Assembly: GCF_000340215.1 (NCBI RefSeq)
Contig: NW_006921538.1
Span: forward strand, 3,450,372-3,514,371
Length of the DNA: 64,000 nt
Direction of reading: 5' to 3'
Source of the DNA: Pseudocercospora fijiensis CIRAD86
Lineage: Eukaryota; Ascomycota; Dothideomycetes; Mycosphaerellales; Mycosphaerellaceae
Both the position numbers and the translations under genes were made by a program. Below the pieces are notes generated by a model. It was not told the DNA's origin. It was given only the letters and a program-made list of their open reading frames with translations, and ran no database searches. Positions 22,700 through 34,949 of this stretch are shown piece after piece; the first letter of the stretch is position 1, and each line of letters starts with the position of its first letter.

Positions 22700-25600
22700 T
22701 GCCCTAGTACTATAATCTCGGATTACTAGATATAGAGCCCTATATCCTACGCATCTATTCCTATATTTAGAACTACGTCGATTATAGCGAGAACTTCGCG
22801 ACCTAGCTTAGGGCAAAGTACGGCCGAATCGACTTGCTTGCCTTATACGTTCTATATTATTACCCGCTCGTAGGAAATCCGCCGCCTCTATAGGCCAAAA
22901 TCGAGGAACTCTACCTAGACGCCCTTAACGGTTATAACTTCCTAGGACAGTAGGTAGTAGATAAAGGAATCCTAACTAAATCGGTTAAGGAGCTTAAAAC
23001 CGCGCTCCTAACGGTGCGCGATTTACGCTATTACCGTTAATTCTACCTAGAGATCTATCTACTACCTATAGCAGAGCAGCGCCTACTAGCCCGACCGCCT
23101 CAAGTCCTACCGCGGCCTACGGTTTCGCCTATTACTACGGTAGAAACAACCGTACCGCCGGAATAGCGTCCCGGTTCGCCTAATAGCTCGCTTGAATCGG
23201 TTTTCTTACGGAGGCTACTTAAGCTACGATACCCGGCGGACGAGAATCCTTAGAAGCTAAGGGGGCCTCTGCCTAAGACTTCCTCTAAGGAACCGTTAAC
23301 CGGGCCTTCCGATCTGTCGACGTCGCCGTTCTAGGATATCGGTCGCGGCTAATTGCCTCTAATAAACGACGGCCTCGCCGACCCGTAGGCTAACGAGCCG
23401 CGTAGTCGTTTCTAATATCGTACCCTAGTAGATGCCTCGTAGATAACCGAGGAGATCGATAGGGCGAACATCGCCGTATAGCAAAACCGTTAGCGTCGTA
23501 ATTATCTTCGCGAATTAGCTAGACGGAGAGGAGTCTATCTTAACGAAGTCGTATTAAACTTTCTAATAGAACAGGCGATTTCACCGCTATCGGCTACGCG
23601 TAAGCTAAGTCCGCCCTAGCCGAACCCGGGTTAATACGATTACTAGTAGAGGGCAGACGTATATATAAATGCCCGTAGGTATAGCCGCTTGCGTCGGGGC
23701 GGGTTTGCGCTAGGCGATCCGCCTAGCAATCCGCCTAGTAATCCTCCTAGCAATCTACTTAGAAATCCTCCTAACGATCCTCTACTACTGCTACCTAGTA
23801 ACTTCGATCCGGGTAATTCCTCTCGTAAGCCGACGTAGGGTTAGCCTTTGCCCTTTCCGCTATTAGACTTATAGGGTCTACTATAGGAAGGCAAGAAGCA
23901 ACGCCGGAAACACCGTCGCTATAGGGATAATCCGAGCGAGGATAGATCTTTATCTAATAGTAAGGATTCGGACGACTCCGATTAATCCTCGTCGGATAAC
24001 AATAGCTCCTTAGATACTAGTTATTATAGACACGCCCGCCGTCGTAGACACCGTTAGCATTATCGGGACTACGTCGCGGAAGCGCTAGTTTCTAAAGCGA
24101 GTTATGTCTAGAGGCACTATGCCCGCCCCTAGCGGCTACGGTTCGATCTAGTATATCTTAGGTTCTTCGATCCTCTACTTAGCGTTACGGATTACGGCGA
24201 GGGAGACTACGCCTTAGTCGGGAACAAGATAATATACCGTTCGGTATATACTTTTATCGAAGCGGCTAAGGATTATACTTATATTGTAGGGCGAGAGACG
24301 GTTCGTCTTAACCTCTCCCTTTGCTTTCGAGGGGTAGCGCTTAGTTAGTATTATAGTTACCTTTCTAGCCGCAACCGAGTAAAGCTCCGCGGCGGATACG
24401 GTCTAAAGCGCTAGGAACGTTGTCTTAGTAAGAAATAGAAGGTCCCTCCGATAAAGGCGATAGATCTCCTTAATAAGTAACGCTACGACCGGTAGGATAT
24501 CGCTTTAGGGCGTTTAGTAACGGACTTTATTGTTAAGACGGTGCGACTCGCTAAGGATGCCGGCGTACGGAAATCGAACCGGCTCTTAGAAGCTTACCGT
24601 CGAATAGACCCGCGCCTCTAATTAAATATAGACGAGCTAAATCGTCGTACAAAGGTCGATAAGTAGGTTACGTACTACGAGAAGCAGGCATTAATCTAAG
24701 AGCATATACTTTCGTCCTCGTCTAATCGTCGCCTAGACGCTACGACTAGGAACAATAGCCGCGCTAGTAAGGCTGCCTAGTAGAACCGATACGAAGGGAA
24801 CGCCTCTTATGCCCTAGCGAGCTTCGCTCTAGTAAGAGCGTCCCCTAACTACCGGAACCGCGATATCGACCGACCGAACCTACTACGCCTTACTAACGCC
24901 TATTAGCAGAATCGCCTACCTAACGCCTCTTAGCAGAATCGCCTGCCGCCGGCAGGAAATAGTAAAGGACCGCCGAAGGGCAGTAGCTCTACCTTCCTCC
25001 TAAAAGACCTAAAGCGAGTCGATTCGCGCCTATTTAATCGATAGGATAGAAAGCGTAACGATCGAGCTCGTAAGTAGGCTAACTTTGCCGATAATAGTAA
25101 GAGAGCAGGCGATACCGTAAATAATACTAACTAAGCCGACGACGGCTATCGGGAGGATAGTTAGGAGGATAATAGGAGGACCGACGCGGATAATTATAGC
25201 TATTTTAGTAACGCTAGAGAAGACGCCGACTACTTTACCGACCCTTACGACTCCGATCCGGGCTTAGGAGCTTACTTTGCGGGCGTAGGCAATCGCTCGC
25301 TATTAGCGTTAAACTCGGTACTATAGGCTAAAGCGTCCCTGCTAGCGGCGATCTAACTATTTGCCTCTACGAAGCACGCTTGCAAGGTCTATAGGCGGCG
25401 ATTTAAGTTAGGTAACCTTCTATACTAGTATGTTCGCAAGGAGTACGCAGGGGCGACGACGCCTTCTACTATTATCGAACGCGTATCGGCAAACCCGGAA
25501 GTAATTCAGTCGAAGGCGCCTCCGTTAGCTTAGTAAGATTACGCGTTCCGGAATTGGCAATATATAACTTTCCCCCTTCGGTTGTTACTATCCGGTACAT

Positions 25601-26000
25601 CTATATAGGTCTGCCTAGATACTAGCTATACGCTTACTATTGCGGAAAAAGACTTCGTTTTAAGCTATCGCCCGGACGTAGAGGTACGCAAGCTACGCGA
25701 ACCGATCGAAATCGGCGGCATCGCTAGCGCGTATCGCTCTAGGGAATACGTTGTATTAGATATGTTTGTCCCGGTAGCGAAAACGGACGGTGCAGTCTCC
25801 CTAGTGCGAATAACTCGTAAGGTTTACCTGGTTCCTAAACTAAAGGCAAAAATCCTAGTCGGTATAGATACGATTGCTCTAGAGGGAATAAAGATCGATG
25901 TTCCCGTATAGACGGTTACCGTAGCTAGTTAGGACAACGCCCGCTTTAAAGTAGCCGTTAAGCGCAAGAAAGGGAAGTCGGTTTAGCGCCCCGTAAGGCT
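22700..26000 (+). pseudogene. Element C gag-like region and protease
   Basis: One frame, interrupted mostly by TAG, encodes a helical Gag-like stretch (LLALYVLYYYPLVGNPP about 22830, LNGYNFLGQ, KELKTALLTVRDLRYYR). After it come Arg/Ser-rich segments (PSNPPSNPPSN near 23730) and an Asn/Arg-rich region near 24900. A retropepsin-like motif CLDTSYTLTIAEKDFV lies at about 25615, where LDTS is the likely active-site triplet. I found no clear zinc knuckle. Confidence 0.7.
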
Positions 26001-26539
26001 AGCGGAGGATGTAATATTAGCGCCGCGTACGGTCGCCCTCGCGCTAGTCAAGTACGGCGGTAACCTCCCTAAGGGCCGGGATTTCATTCTTAACGCCGGT
26101 TTCTTAGTCTAGCTAACTAGCAATATATAGGGATTGTCGTTACAAGCTCCGCCTTTAGTAACGGCGTATAATTAGGTCGTAGACGCTAATTTTTCTTATA
26201 TATATATTCGTAACGATGCGACTACTCTAGTAACGATTCGAGCCGGATAGCTGCTCGGTTCGTTAAGTAATAGGACTATTACTAGGGCCTACTATATCGA
26301 CGTAGCCGACTACGGACTAGTAGGATTGAGTCCTAACGCTTTTACGGCTACGCGGGATATGCTAAATGCATAGCGGGAACACCGGTACGCGTTAGGCGTA
26401 ACGATCTACGGTGACGATAACTAAGCAGACTAAATTGCTACTACAGTCGAGCGGTACCCGGAGCTCTTTACTAATCGCTAGACGGTCGTTGATATTCCTG
26501 AGCACGATTATATGCCTATCCCAACCGTGCCAAATTACC

Positions 26540-28464
26540 TAGATCTGCTACCGCCCCCCCGTATAATTAACCTAGGTAAGAGGGATCGTAAAGTAGTAGA
26601 CAAGATATATAACGACCTATACCGCTAGGGGAAGATACAGTACACAACCGAGCCTACGCCTTTCGGCTTCCTAGTGTTTGTCGTATAGAAGCGCGTTGCT
26701 AACGGTAAAGGTAGCATAATTAATAAGCCGCGGGCGGTAGTCGATATACGCGCCTTAAATAAGGTAACGATCCCCGATAGCTATTAGATACCGCTCTAGG
26801 CGGACCTCTTCGCACAGTTAGTAGGGTGCTAGTATATTAGCACTATAGACTGCCTAACCTTCTTCTACTAATAGGGCGTAAAGCCGGAGGATTGTTATAA
26901 ATTAACGATTAATACTTATCGTAGCTAGGAATAGTATAAGGTCGCTATTATAGGATATTCGAACAGTGTCTAATTCGTATAGCGGAAGCTAGATTAGATC
27001 CTTCGCGACTGTCGCAGCTTTGCGCGGGCTTATATCGACGATATCGTAGTGTTTTCGAGGACGTTGCCTAAGTATCTCGATTATCTAGAAGCGGTCTTCT
27101 AGAGATTAGACGCCGTAAGGATTAGTATTAGTCCGAAGAAGACTTTCTTAGGCTTCCCCTTTGCGACCCTTTTAGGTTAGTACGTTAGCGGCCTCGGTCT
27201 AGCTACGAGTAAGGAGAAAATCGCAGCGATTACCTTACTTTAGTTCCCGGAGAACGTATAGAAGCTAGAGCATTATCTCGGTCTAACTAATTGGTTGCGG
27301 CAATATATCCTATACTACGCGTAGATAGCGGCGCCTCTATAGGCGGAGAAAACACGCTTGCTAAAAGGGGCGCTAGTTACCGGTAATAGTCGTCGCCGGC
27401 ACGTCGCCGTTACGACGCTAGGTAAGAACGATTAGCACCGTAACGAGCTAGTAAAAGCGTTTCGCTTATTGCAATCGATGTTCTACGAGCCCTCCTTCCT
27501 ATACTATTTCGACCCTAACCGTCGCTTATACGCTAATATAGATTCCTTAAAAGAGTTTAGCTATAGCGCGGTGCTCTACTATATCGATAGGGACCTAGAC
27601 CCTATTCTATCTAAGGGAAAGGCGCAGTTGTTTCCTTACTACAAGGTTTAGCCTATTTTGTTCTTAAGCCGAGGCCTAACTTAGGCGGAGATACGATATT
27701 AGCCGACAGAGCTCGAGTACTCGGGAATCGTATAGATAGTAAAGAAGGTAGGCTATTTAATGCATGCTTTATCGAGGCCGACAACTATCTTTATAGACTA
27801 CTATACCGCGGTCGGTCTTACTAACTCGGTATCGATAACTACGACTACCGATATAGGCAAGCAGAACCTAAAATTAGTAAGAGCATCGATGTTCCTTTCC
27901 TAATATCGAGTTAATATAGTTTACCGTCTAGGGCGGATATACCTAGTTCCGGACGCCCTTAGTCGACTTCTAGGGGATACGGAGTCGCCTAAGCTAACGC
28001 CGGACGAGGAGAACTTAGACCCGCTCTTTTACTATGCCGACGCTACGCCCTCCTCGGCCGATCTAGAGGAAGTGGCCTACTTCTATACGATATTAGTAGA
28101 GCTAGATCCGGATTTCCGACGTCGGTTAAACCGAGCGTACGATAACGACGAACATTAGTCTAGGGTTTTGCGACTAGTTCGATAAGCGTAGGCGCGGAAT
28201 GCTTTAGAGCGTCTCTATTCGGAGGGAGCTAATATGCCTTTAGTAACGAAAACGCTAGTTCGGTATAAGGGTGGCAAAAATCCGGACCTATTCGCAGATA
28301 ATAAGTTTAATAGTCCGCTAGGCATTCGATTCTTCGAGAGGGACGGCCTCTTATATTTCCGTAACTAATCTTTAGGGCGCGAGCGACTCTATATCTCTCG
28401 AGCCTTAATAGGCGAGATCTTCGAGTAGGCTTACGATAACCGTTGCTACTAAGGCTTTTAGCGC
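26540..28464 (+). pseudogene. Element C reverse transcriptase and RNase H remnant
   Basis: RT motifs run in order in frame 1: VPNYLDLLPPPR, TTEPTPFGFLVFVV*KR, KPRAVVDIRALNKVTIPDSY, YKLTINTYRS, and the catalytic YIDDIVVFS at 27031 (intact). After them come ISPKKTFLGFP and an RNase H-like block with NRRLYANIDSLKEFSYSAVL (about 27520). This block includes a 60-codon stop-free stretch (27469-27651). The frame ends in the assembly gap. Confidence 0.88.
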
Positions 28465-28564
28465 NNNNNNNNNNNNNNNNNNNNNNNNNNNNNNNNNNNN
28501 NNNNNNNNNNNNNNNNNNNNNNNNNNNNNNNNNNNNNNNNNNNNNNNNNNNNNNNNNNNNNNNN
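28465..28564. other. Assembly gap (100 Ns)
   Basis: Exactly 100 Ns, which by common practice marks a gap of unknown size. It removes the core of the element C integrase. Any reading frame drawn across it is an artefact. Confidence 0.99.
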
Positions 28565-29965
28565 CATCGCTCTAATCGATAGGCTTTGCTTAATAGATAT
28601 AAGTATGCCGGCAGTACTTATCGCTAATCGTAACCCTTGCTAGCTAAGCGACTTCTTTAAGGGCGTTTTCTCGCGCCTACGTACGAAGCTAGCTACGTCT
28701 ACGGCCTACTACCCTTAAACCGATAGTTAATCCGAGCGAACTAACTAAACGGTCGAGACGGCAATTCGTTACTAGTTAGCGGATTATCCTAGCGAGGATT
28801 AGACGACGTTTATTCTATAGCTATAGGCTACGCTTAACAACTCCCGCAATGCGACTACCGGTTAGTCGCCGAACGAGGTTGCTACGGGCGTAAGGACGAA
28901 TCTCGACTCGCTCGATGCACTATACGACTATCCGTATAATAGGGCGGTAGCGCGTAGTCGTATCTAGAAGGAAGTCTAGGACGCGATTGCTTAGGCGAAC
29001 GTAAAAATAAAGGAACGGTATAATAGCAAGTATAAGCCCCTATTCCTTAAGCTAGGCGACCGTATTATGCTTCGCCTATACCGTAGTTACGAAGTGCTAG
29101 GTTAGTCGTACAAGTTTGGCTACCGTTTTAAAGGGCCTTTTACGGTTCTCGAGAAGGTCGGACGACTAGCCTACTGTCTCGATTTGCCGCTATTAATACG
29201 TATCTATCCGGTAATATCGGTTTTATAGTTAGAAAAAGCTCCTAGAGACCTAGATCCTTTTAAGAGAACTGTTAATTACGAGCCCCCGCCTATCGTAGCT
29301 AAGGACGGTCTAGGTTCTAGCGACGAGGGCGATTCTTACGAAATCGAGCGCTTTCTTAGGCGACGGACCGTCGTCCGAAGAGGCTAGCCTGTTCTCTAAT
29401 ACCTAGTAAAGTAGAAGGGCTATAGGAGCGCCTATAATGTATAGTATAATGTCGACGACTTAATAGGCGCGGACGATCTACGTAAAATCTACGATAATGT
29501 ATACCCTCTAGAGGAGGAACCGCTATCCCGTACCCTCTATAGGGTAGTAAAGCGGACGAGAGCTCGCTAGCCTTTTTTAGAGGTTGCTAGCTCCGCTAAT
29601 AAAGGCGAGGCCGGGCAATCCCTCGCGGTTCGTCGCAAGTCGATACGACTTCGCGGCGCGACTCCTCCTTCGGAGTCGTAATCCGCCTAGGCGTGCCCTT
29701 ATATCGTTATCGTAACTACGTTACTTAGGCAACCGTTATACGTAGACGCGGGCTATCCCTTATTTAGCATCGATCTTTCCGGTTATTAGACCGCTATACT
29801 AGTGCGCCCGTTTACTAGCGTCTTACGCCGCGACAAAAGATCGGAAGTATCCGCGCTTAATAAGCACAGATCTCGGGCGCACTTATAGGCTAGAAGTTAC
29901 GTAAGTCTTAGCGCCAAGCCTCAGCCTGCACCTCTAGACTCTAATAGATATAGACCCTTCGTTTA
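28565..29965 (+). pseudogene. Element C integrase C-terminal half with chromodomain-like end
   Basis: The frame resumes in integrase sequence: KGVFSRLRTKLATSTAYYP*TDS*SERTN*TVE (about 28655) is the usual target strand segment. It is followed by a GPF-type subdomain (KLGDRIMLRLYRSY, FKGPFTVLEKVGRLAYCLDL) and a chromodomain-like YLVK*KGYRSAYNV (about 29400). Most stops are TAG at Gln/Trp positions. Confidence 0.82.
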
Positions 29966-32900
29966 AGGTTCCTACGCTCGCGGCTAAGCTTAAGAATATA
30001 GCGAACGGAGAGGATATAGCGCCTAGCGCTACGGTCGAGACACGTACGGCTACGCCTAAGCTAGAGAATATAGAAAACTCGATAAAGGATTCGGTAGGTA
30101 AGGAAGATACGATAGCAGATTAGATCGGCGAGCATCGTAGAGAGATAGATAACGCCGCGCTCGACCCGCAATAACCGCGGCTAGAGGAAAACGGTACTAA
30201 CCTAACGCAGACGATAGAAGGATTTATAATTCTCGCTACGGTAGAAGGCAATATCCGATAGATCTTTCGTAGGGCGCTATAGCTTATTTCGACCGACGGT
30301 AGTTTAAGTACTAGCGACGTTTAGACGGTATTAAGCTATGCCGCCGAGGATAGGCATATACGGCCTTTCCTAATATTTACTGAGGACGGATCCGATATAG
30401 AGCTATACTACGCGCTAATAGACGCCGGCCGGCAACTGTTGCAACGATACGCACCGTTGTTCCTAGGTCGTAGTCGCATTAACGAGACGCTAATAGCAAG
30501 CTTAGTACCGTTGCCCCCGGCTAATAAGGCAGACGAGTCTAATTAGGAATCGCTCGATATAATAGCTCGGCCGCAATCGTAGGGAACGCCGGGCAGTAAG
30601 TTTAGTACGGCGTAGCGTTAGACTATCGCTAACCTGTCGATAGTGCTTCCGAATCTAGACTGTCCGCTCTCCGATATTAGACGGTTTTTATTTCTAAAAT
30701 ATTGCGCACCGGCGGTTATCGCGGTAGTTAATCTAGACTACGTTTTCGATAGTAAGTCGTTTATATAGGCGGTTATAGCGCTCACTACGAAGAAGAAATA
30801 GTTAACGGAGTTAGCGAAGGTATTGTTAGGCAAGGGCCGACAGATAGGTCGGGCACTCTATAAGGCTATAGCCGACTATTTTATTAACAACGGCGACCCG
30901 CCGCTGCACTATTTAGGTAAATAGGAGTTTGTTTAGAAGGGTAAAGCGTTAGAGGTTAGGATTCCGGAGGCCGAGAAGCTATAGGACGCTATGCCTAGCT
31001 TCTTTGCCCTCTACCGTAACGCTACGGCCTACGCGTCTAGTAGCCCGGTTAACGGTACGGAAAGCGGCCCGACTACTCCCGTCGGCGCGCAGCCTCTTTA
31101 TATACCTTCGGCTTTAGAATCGGCACTACCCTTAACAATACCCGCAAACCGACCGGCTTCGCTAAAATTGCTATCTTTACTAGCGTATACCCTTCCTAAT
31201 TTACCGCTATTATAGGCACTAGCCTCCCTAACGTAGGCGCCGAGTAACGGCTCGCTACAAGCGCCCGCACTAGCTCCCCCTAAGCTACTTACTACTCCGA
31301 TCGAGTCGGTATACGAAGAATACCTAGACCCTTCCCCTAAAGAACTCAAGTTCGAGCGACGGCGGCTCCGAGGGTAGCGCTCGCGCTAGACTTTGATTAA
31401 TAAGCGTCTTCTTCGTACTAACGAAACACCCGAATAAGCGGCAATCCGGTAGTACGTAGAACACGAGGACTATAATAAGAAAGTCGATGTACTAATCGCC
31501 GCTAATCCTATAGAGCGCAATAAGGCTAAAGATATACGCTTTATCTAGGCCGCGAAACTCGTACGTAACGTATACGCTAAGGACGTAGACGGTCGACTAT
31601 CTAACCTCTTTCGCCTACGCCTACGTAAGCGACTCGTCGAACACTATCTAGTAAGGCTTTAGTATTACCTATACTATTTATACCTTACCGCGGGCGATCG
31701 GCGCTTCTAGATTCTACGCGAATTGTATTAGTATATAGGTAAGCTAGTTACCGATTTTGAAAGCCTACTCTTTACGCAACCGTGCTCCTTCCGAATCTTA
31801 AACGACGATTACGCCCGTAAATACTCTATCTTTAGGACCGACCTCTACTCGGACGGTTACGATACGTAGTAGGAGATTCACGCGATACGCTTTAGCGAGT
31901 ACGTAGCGCTTATAACTGCGGGCGAATTAAAGGAGCTCCCTAACCTAGCTAACCTCGATACGAATTTTCTGCTAACTATTACTTTCTACTACGCGAAGTT
32001 ATAGCACCGACTCCTAGCAAACATTACCTGCTTACGCGAGAACTTCCTTAGCTTAAGCACCTATACCGGCGACCTACGATTCTAGCTAGTACCGTCTCTA
32101 ATCCGTAATAGAGCCGTCGGTCTTATAGTACGCGCTATCTTACACTTCCTATAGACGGTCGACCTCGTATAAGAGTAGTTCTACCGCTTCGTCTTAAAAG
32201 AATATCGCGATAGCATTATAGTAGGCGGTTACCCGGTCCTATATAAGCGTAGCGAGAACGGTAAGGACGTATCCTACCGTAACTACGGTAAGGAATACCT
32301 AAAGACGGGTAAGCGACCTATTAGCGAACACGTCGGAGCGACGAAGCATTATAAGATCGACCTAACTACCTACGGCGAAGTCTAATTCTTATAGATAGTA
32401 GCTACCGGACGACTCTCGATAGTACGCCTACCTCTACTAGACTCCTAGCTTAAGGACTACACAGTTTGGCTACTACTAATCGGCATAGAACTTAGTGCCT
32501 AGTCGGCTATATAGCTCTATAAGTAGTACGAGTCGTCCCTTAATTCTAGTAGTCTACCCTACCTATACCGTCGCAACCTAGGTCGCCTAGCTATTACCTA
32601 GGACGTCGTCGCTTACACCTAGCGGTATGTTACGGTCCGCAACGCCTATACGCTTCGCGGTAAGGGCTATATATCCGCCCTCTATACTAATAAGGCGCTT
32701 GCGGACACGAAGGCTACTAATACGTCGCGTACGGAATAGTACGCTTAGCTTATAAGTAGCGGTCGATACTAGAACGGTACCTATGCCGCTAATAAGGGCA
32801 AAGGCATGCCTCTACTGCTCCTTAACCGTTAATGCCCGGTAGACTTTAGCCTAGTCTGCTAGCTAACTTAGATCGATCCGGTATACGCCTTATCTACCTT

Positions 32901-34143
32901 TATCGCCTATATCTAGACGCTTAAGGACGGCGCTATCCCTAATAGACTAGAGCCCGCGCTAACGCTATAGTTCTATAATTTGCCGAAGACGGTCTCTACC
33001 GATCTAGTCTTCGATCCTTTAGGCGTCTAGGAGCGTGTTATATAGGGCAATACTATTTTTAAGTACGATAAGATAGTAACGAATAAGAATTACTAGTAGT
33101 ACAATATCGACTATACTTAGGATCCTATAGGCGCATTCCTAGTGCCGTTACCCGAATACTCGCTAGACGAGACCGACCTTACTAACGCGTACCTCTTTAG
33201 CAAAATCTTCCCTTCTAAGCTCGCGACTCGGGCTAAGCCGCAACCTCCGGCCGTTGCCCCGCTAACTAAGGCGATCTAGCTAAACTCCTCGCGCGCATTA
33301 CTATCGACTAAGTTAAACACTCGCTAGAAGCTAACCGCTAGCCCGTTCTTAGCGCCTCGCCTATCGTCGAAGATACCGCTACCGTCTAACCTATTCTCTA
33401 CGCCTACGAAGGCTCTAGCTGCGGCTTAGCTACTACCGCCTAACAATACGGTTGCGTAGCTATAGCATAAGCTCCTAGCGCTTCCGATACGCTTGCTACC
33501 TTTGCCCGCCCTATAGGAAAATACTATAGGCGCCTACGGATAATACTAATACAATGCGACGGCAATTGGTATACGTACGCTCAACTTATAAGCTCTCTAC
33601 TATATGCGCTAGTCCGAGTTAGCAGCAACCGAGGTGTACTAGCTTTAACAGATACTAGCTAAGGCATAGATCCGCGAAGTAACTAAGCGCTAGATAGCCT
33701 AGCAGTATCGTCTTTCCGCTACGGTCTTAAAGGAGTCGCTTATACTATCGCTAACCTATCTATACTACGATTTCTTACGCGTCGCGCCGTAATAGGCAAT
33801 CCCTATACTATACCTAATTAACGAGGACGCTTTTAAGCTGCTCGGCGGCGTATAAGGCAATGCTACCGAGGATGAGATCGCTAAGCTTAACGCATAGATA
33901 GCCGACTACTTCAAGCTATACGGTGCTATACGCGACGCCGACACGCTGCTATTGCTAGGTACCGACTTCCCTAATATCCCTATCGATTAGTTAGACCGCG
34001 CTACTGCTATAGCGGACGCAGTTAATACCTCGCTATCCGATAACAAGACTATAAAGACCGTTACGCCTTAGCCGTAGCTAAAGGCGGTTCAGACTATACC
34101 GACTAGCTTACGCGACGCCCTTCGTAACCGTCGTAACAAGTAA
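29966..34143 (+). pseudogene. Element C extra 3' reading frame (about 1,390 codons), unrecognised
   Basis: From about 29962 to TAA at 34141-34143 a single frame (frame 1) can be read. Its interruptions are almost all TAG, rarely TAA, and I saw no TGA. It lies between the integrase and the 3' LTR and overlaps the end of pol in another frame. Stretches such as VLYKRSENGKDVSYRNYGK (about 32245) and ITFYYAKL*HRLLANITCLR (about 31975) look like a globular protein, and Pro/Ala/Leu-rich segments occur near 31100 and 33300. I see no signal peptide or membrane segment and no family I recognise. It could be an envelope-position accessory ORF, a captured gene or a second structural protein. Confidence 0.65.
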
Positions 34144-34342
34144 GCATAAAACCGACGCAGTTATTACTAGAGAGACACGATTCTGTACCTAGCATTACCG
34201 TTCTAGTATACTGTTTGGGTTTAGCCTTTGTGCGACGCTATTACGCTCTTTTTGCCTTAAACCTTCCTACGGTGCGGCCTACTAAGGACCTTTGTTTTAG
34301 GACACTATAGACAGTGCCGACCTTTTTTGTAGGGGGGGAGGC

Positions 34343-34530
34343 TATTACGATATAACACTATTGCATATACGATAGCAGGCAGCGGTTACTATCGACCGCT
34401 ATAGTCGCTATTGCCACTAATAGTAGGACTATTATATAGATAGCTTGCCTCGCGGCACCTTAGAGAAGGTATTAACTTTTGCACCGTATAACCGTTACGA
34501 TACCTTCGTACTGTAACCGTGTGCCTAGCA
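34343..34530 (+). repeat. Element C 3' LTR
   Basis: 188 bp. It starts TATTACGA (TG->TA) and ends CCTAGCA. Differences from the 5' copy are transitions, most at CpA/TpG. Confidence 0.93.
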
Positions 34531-34611
34531 AGAAGTCGAGTCGAATATAGCGTAAAAGCTTAGCATCTTAAAAGATAAATAAAAGATAAATAAAAGATAA
34601 ATAAAAGATAA
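34531..34611. repeat. Remnant of the original locus: unique spacer, then 11-bp satellite
   Basis: 34536-34566 continues the sequence left of element C. 34569-34611 is gataaataaaa satellite in the same orientation as at 7.2-7.85 kb. It ends in gataa, the 5-bp target duplication of element B. Confidence 0.85.
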
Positions 34612-34810
34612 TGTTAGGGCCAAAGAGGCTATACGTAATTAGTATATAATTAGGCCGAGTAAAGCTAGGGTCTCAGTGCCTTAGGCAGGGCTTGGCGCTT
34701 GGCGTTAGGCTAACTAGCCTACCTTCCTCCCTCTCCTTTTAGATCTCTATCGAATACTACACTAATTCACTACTACCCTATCTACCTGCTAATATAACCC
34801 TTCTTATACA
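34612..34810 (+). repeat. Element B 5' LTR
   Basis: 199 bp, TGTTAGGGCC...CTTATACA, intact TG...CA ends. Confidence 0.93.
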
Positions 34811-34949
34811 GTATTCGATCCACCCTTTAAGGGCAGCAGCTAGATAGTCCTTATTTTAAGCTTTTAGCGGTATAGCTACGAAAACTATCGATTTAACTAT
34901 ATTACGCCCGAAGAACGGGACCTATACGTACTATTCTATCGAAACAACC

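Larger units (their letters stand above)
22004..34530 (+). mobile_element. Element C: 12.5-kb RIP-damaged Ty3/Gypsy retrotransposon with a long extra 3' coding region
   Basis: 188-bp LTRs at 22004-22191 and 34343-34530 are flanked by agaag target duplications (21999-22003 and 34531-34535). A polypurine tract (aggggggg) precedes the 3' LTR. The internal part holds Gag-like, protease, RT, RNase H, integrase and chromodomain-like remnants, and then about 1,390 further codons in one frame. A run of 100 Ns interrupts the integrase, so the true length is unknown. A typical Gypsy element is 5-8 kb. Confidence 0.93.

Noticed and set aside
28307..28643. Frames running through the N block
   Set aside because: They are artefacts of translating Ns as open codons.
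22004..34530. Element C as two separate elements joined at about 29.9 kb
   Set aside because: The LTRs and the agaag duplication bracket the entire segment, with no internal LTR or duplication near 29.9 kb. The gap at 28.5 kb leaves a small doubt, so it is kept as one element.
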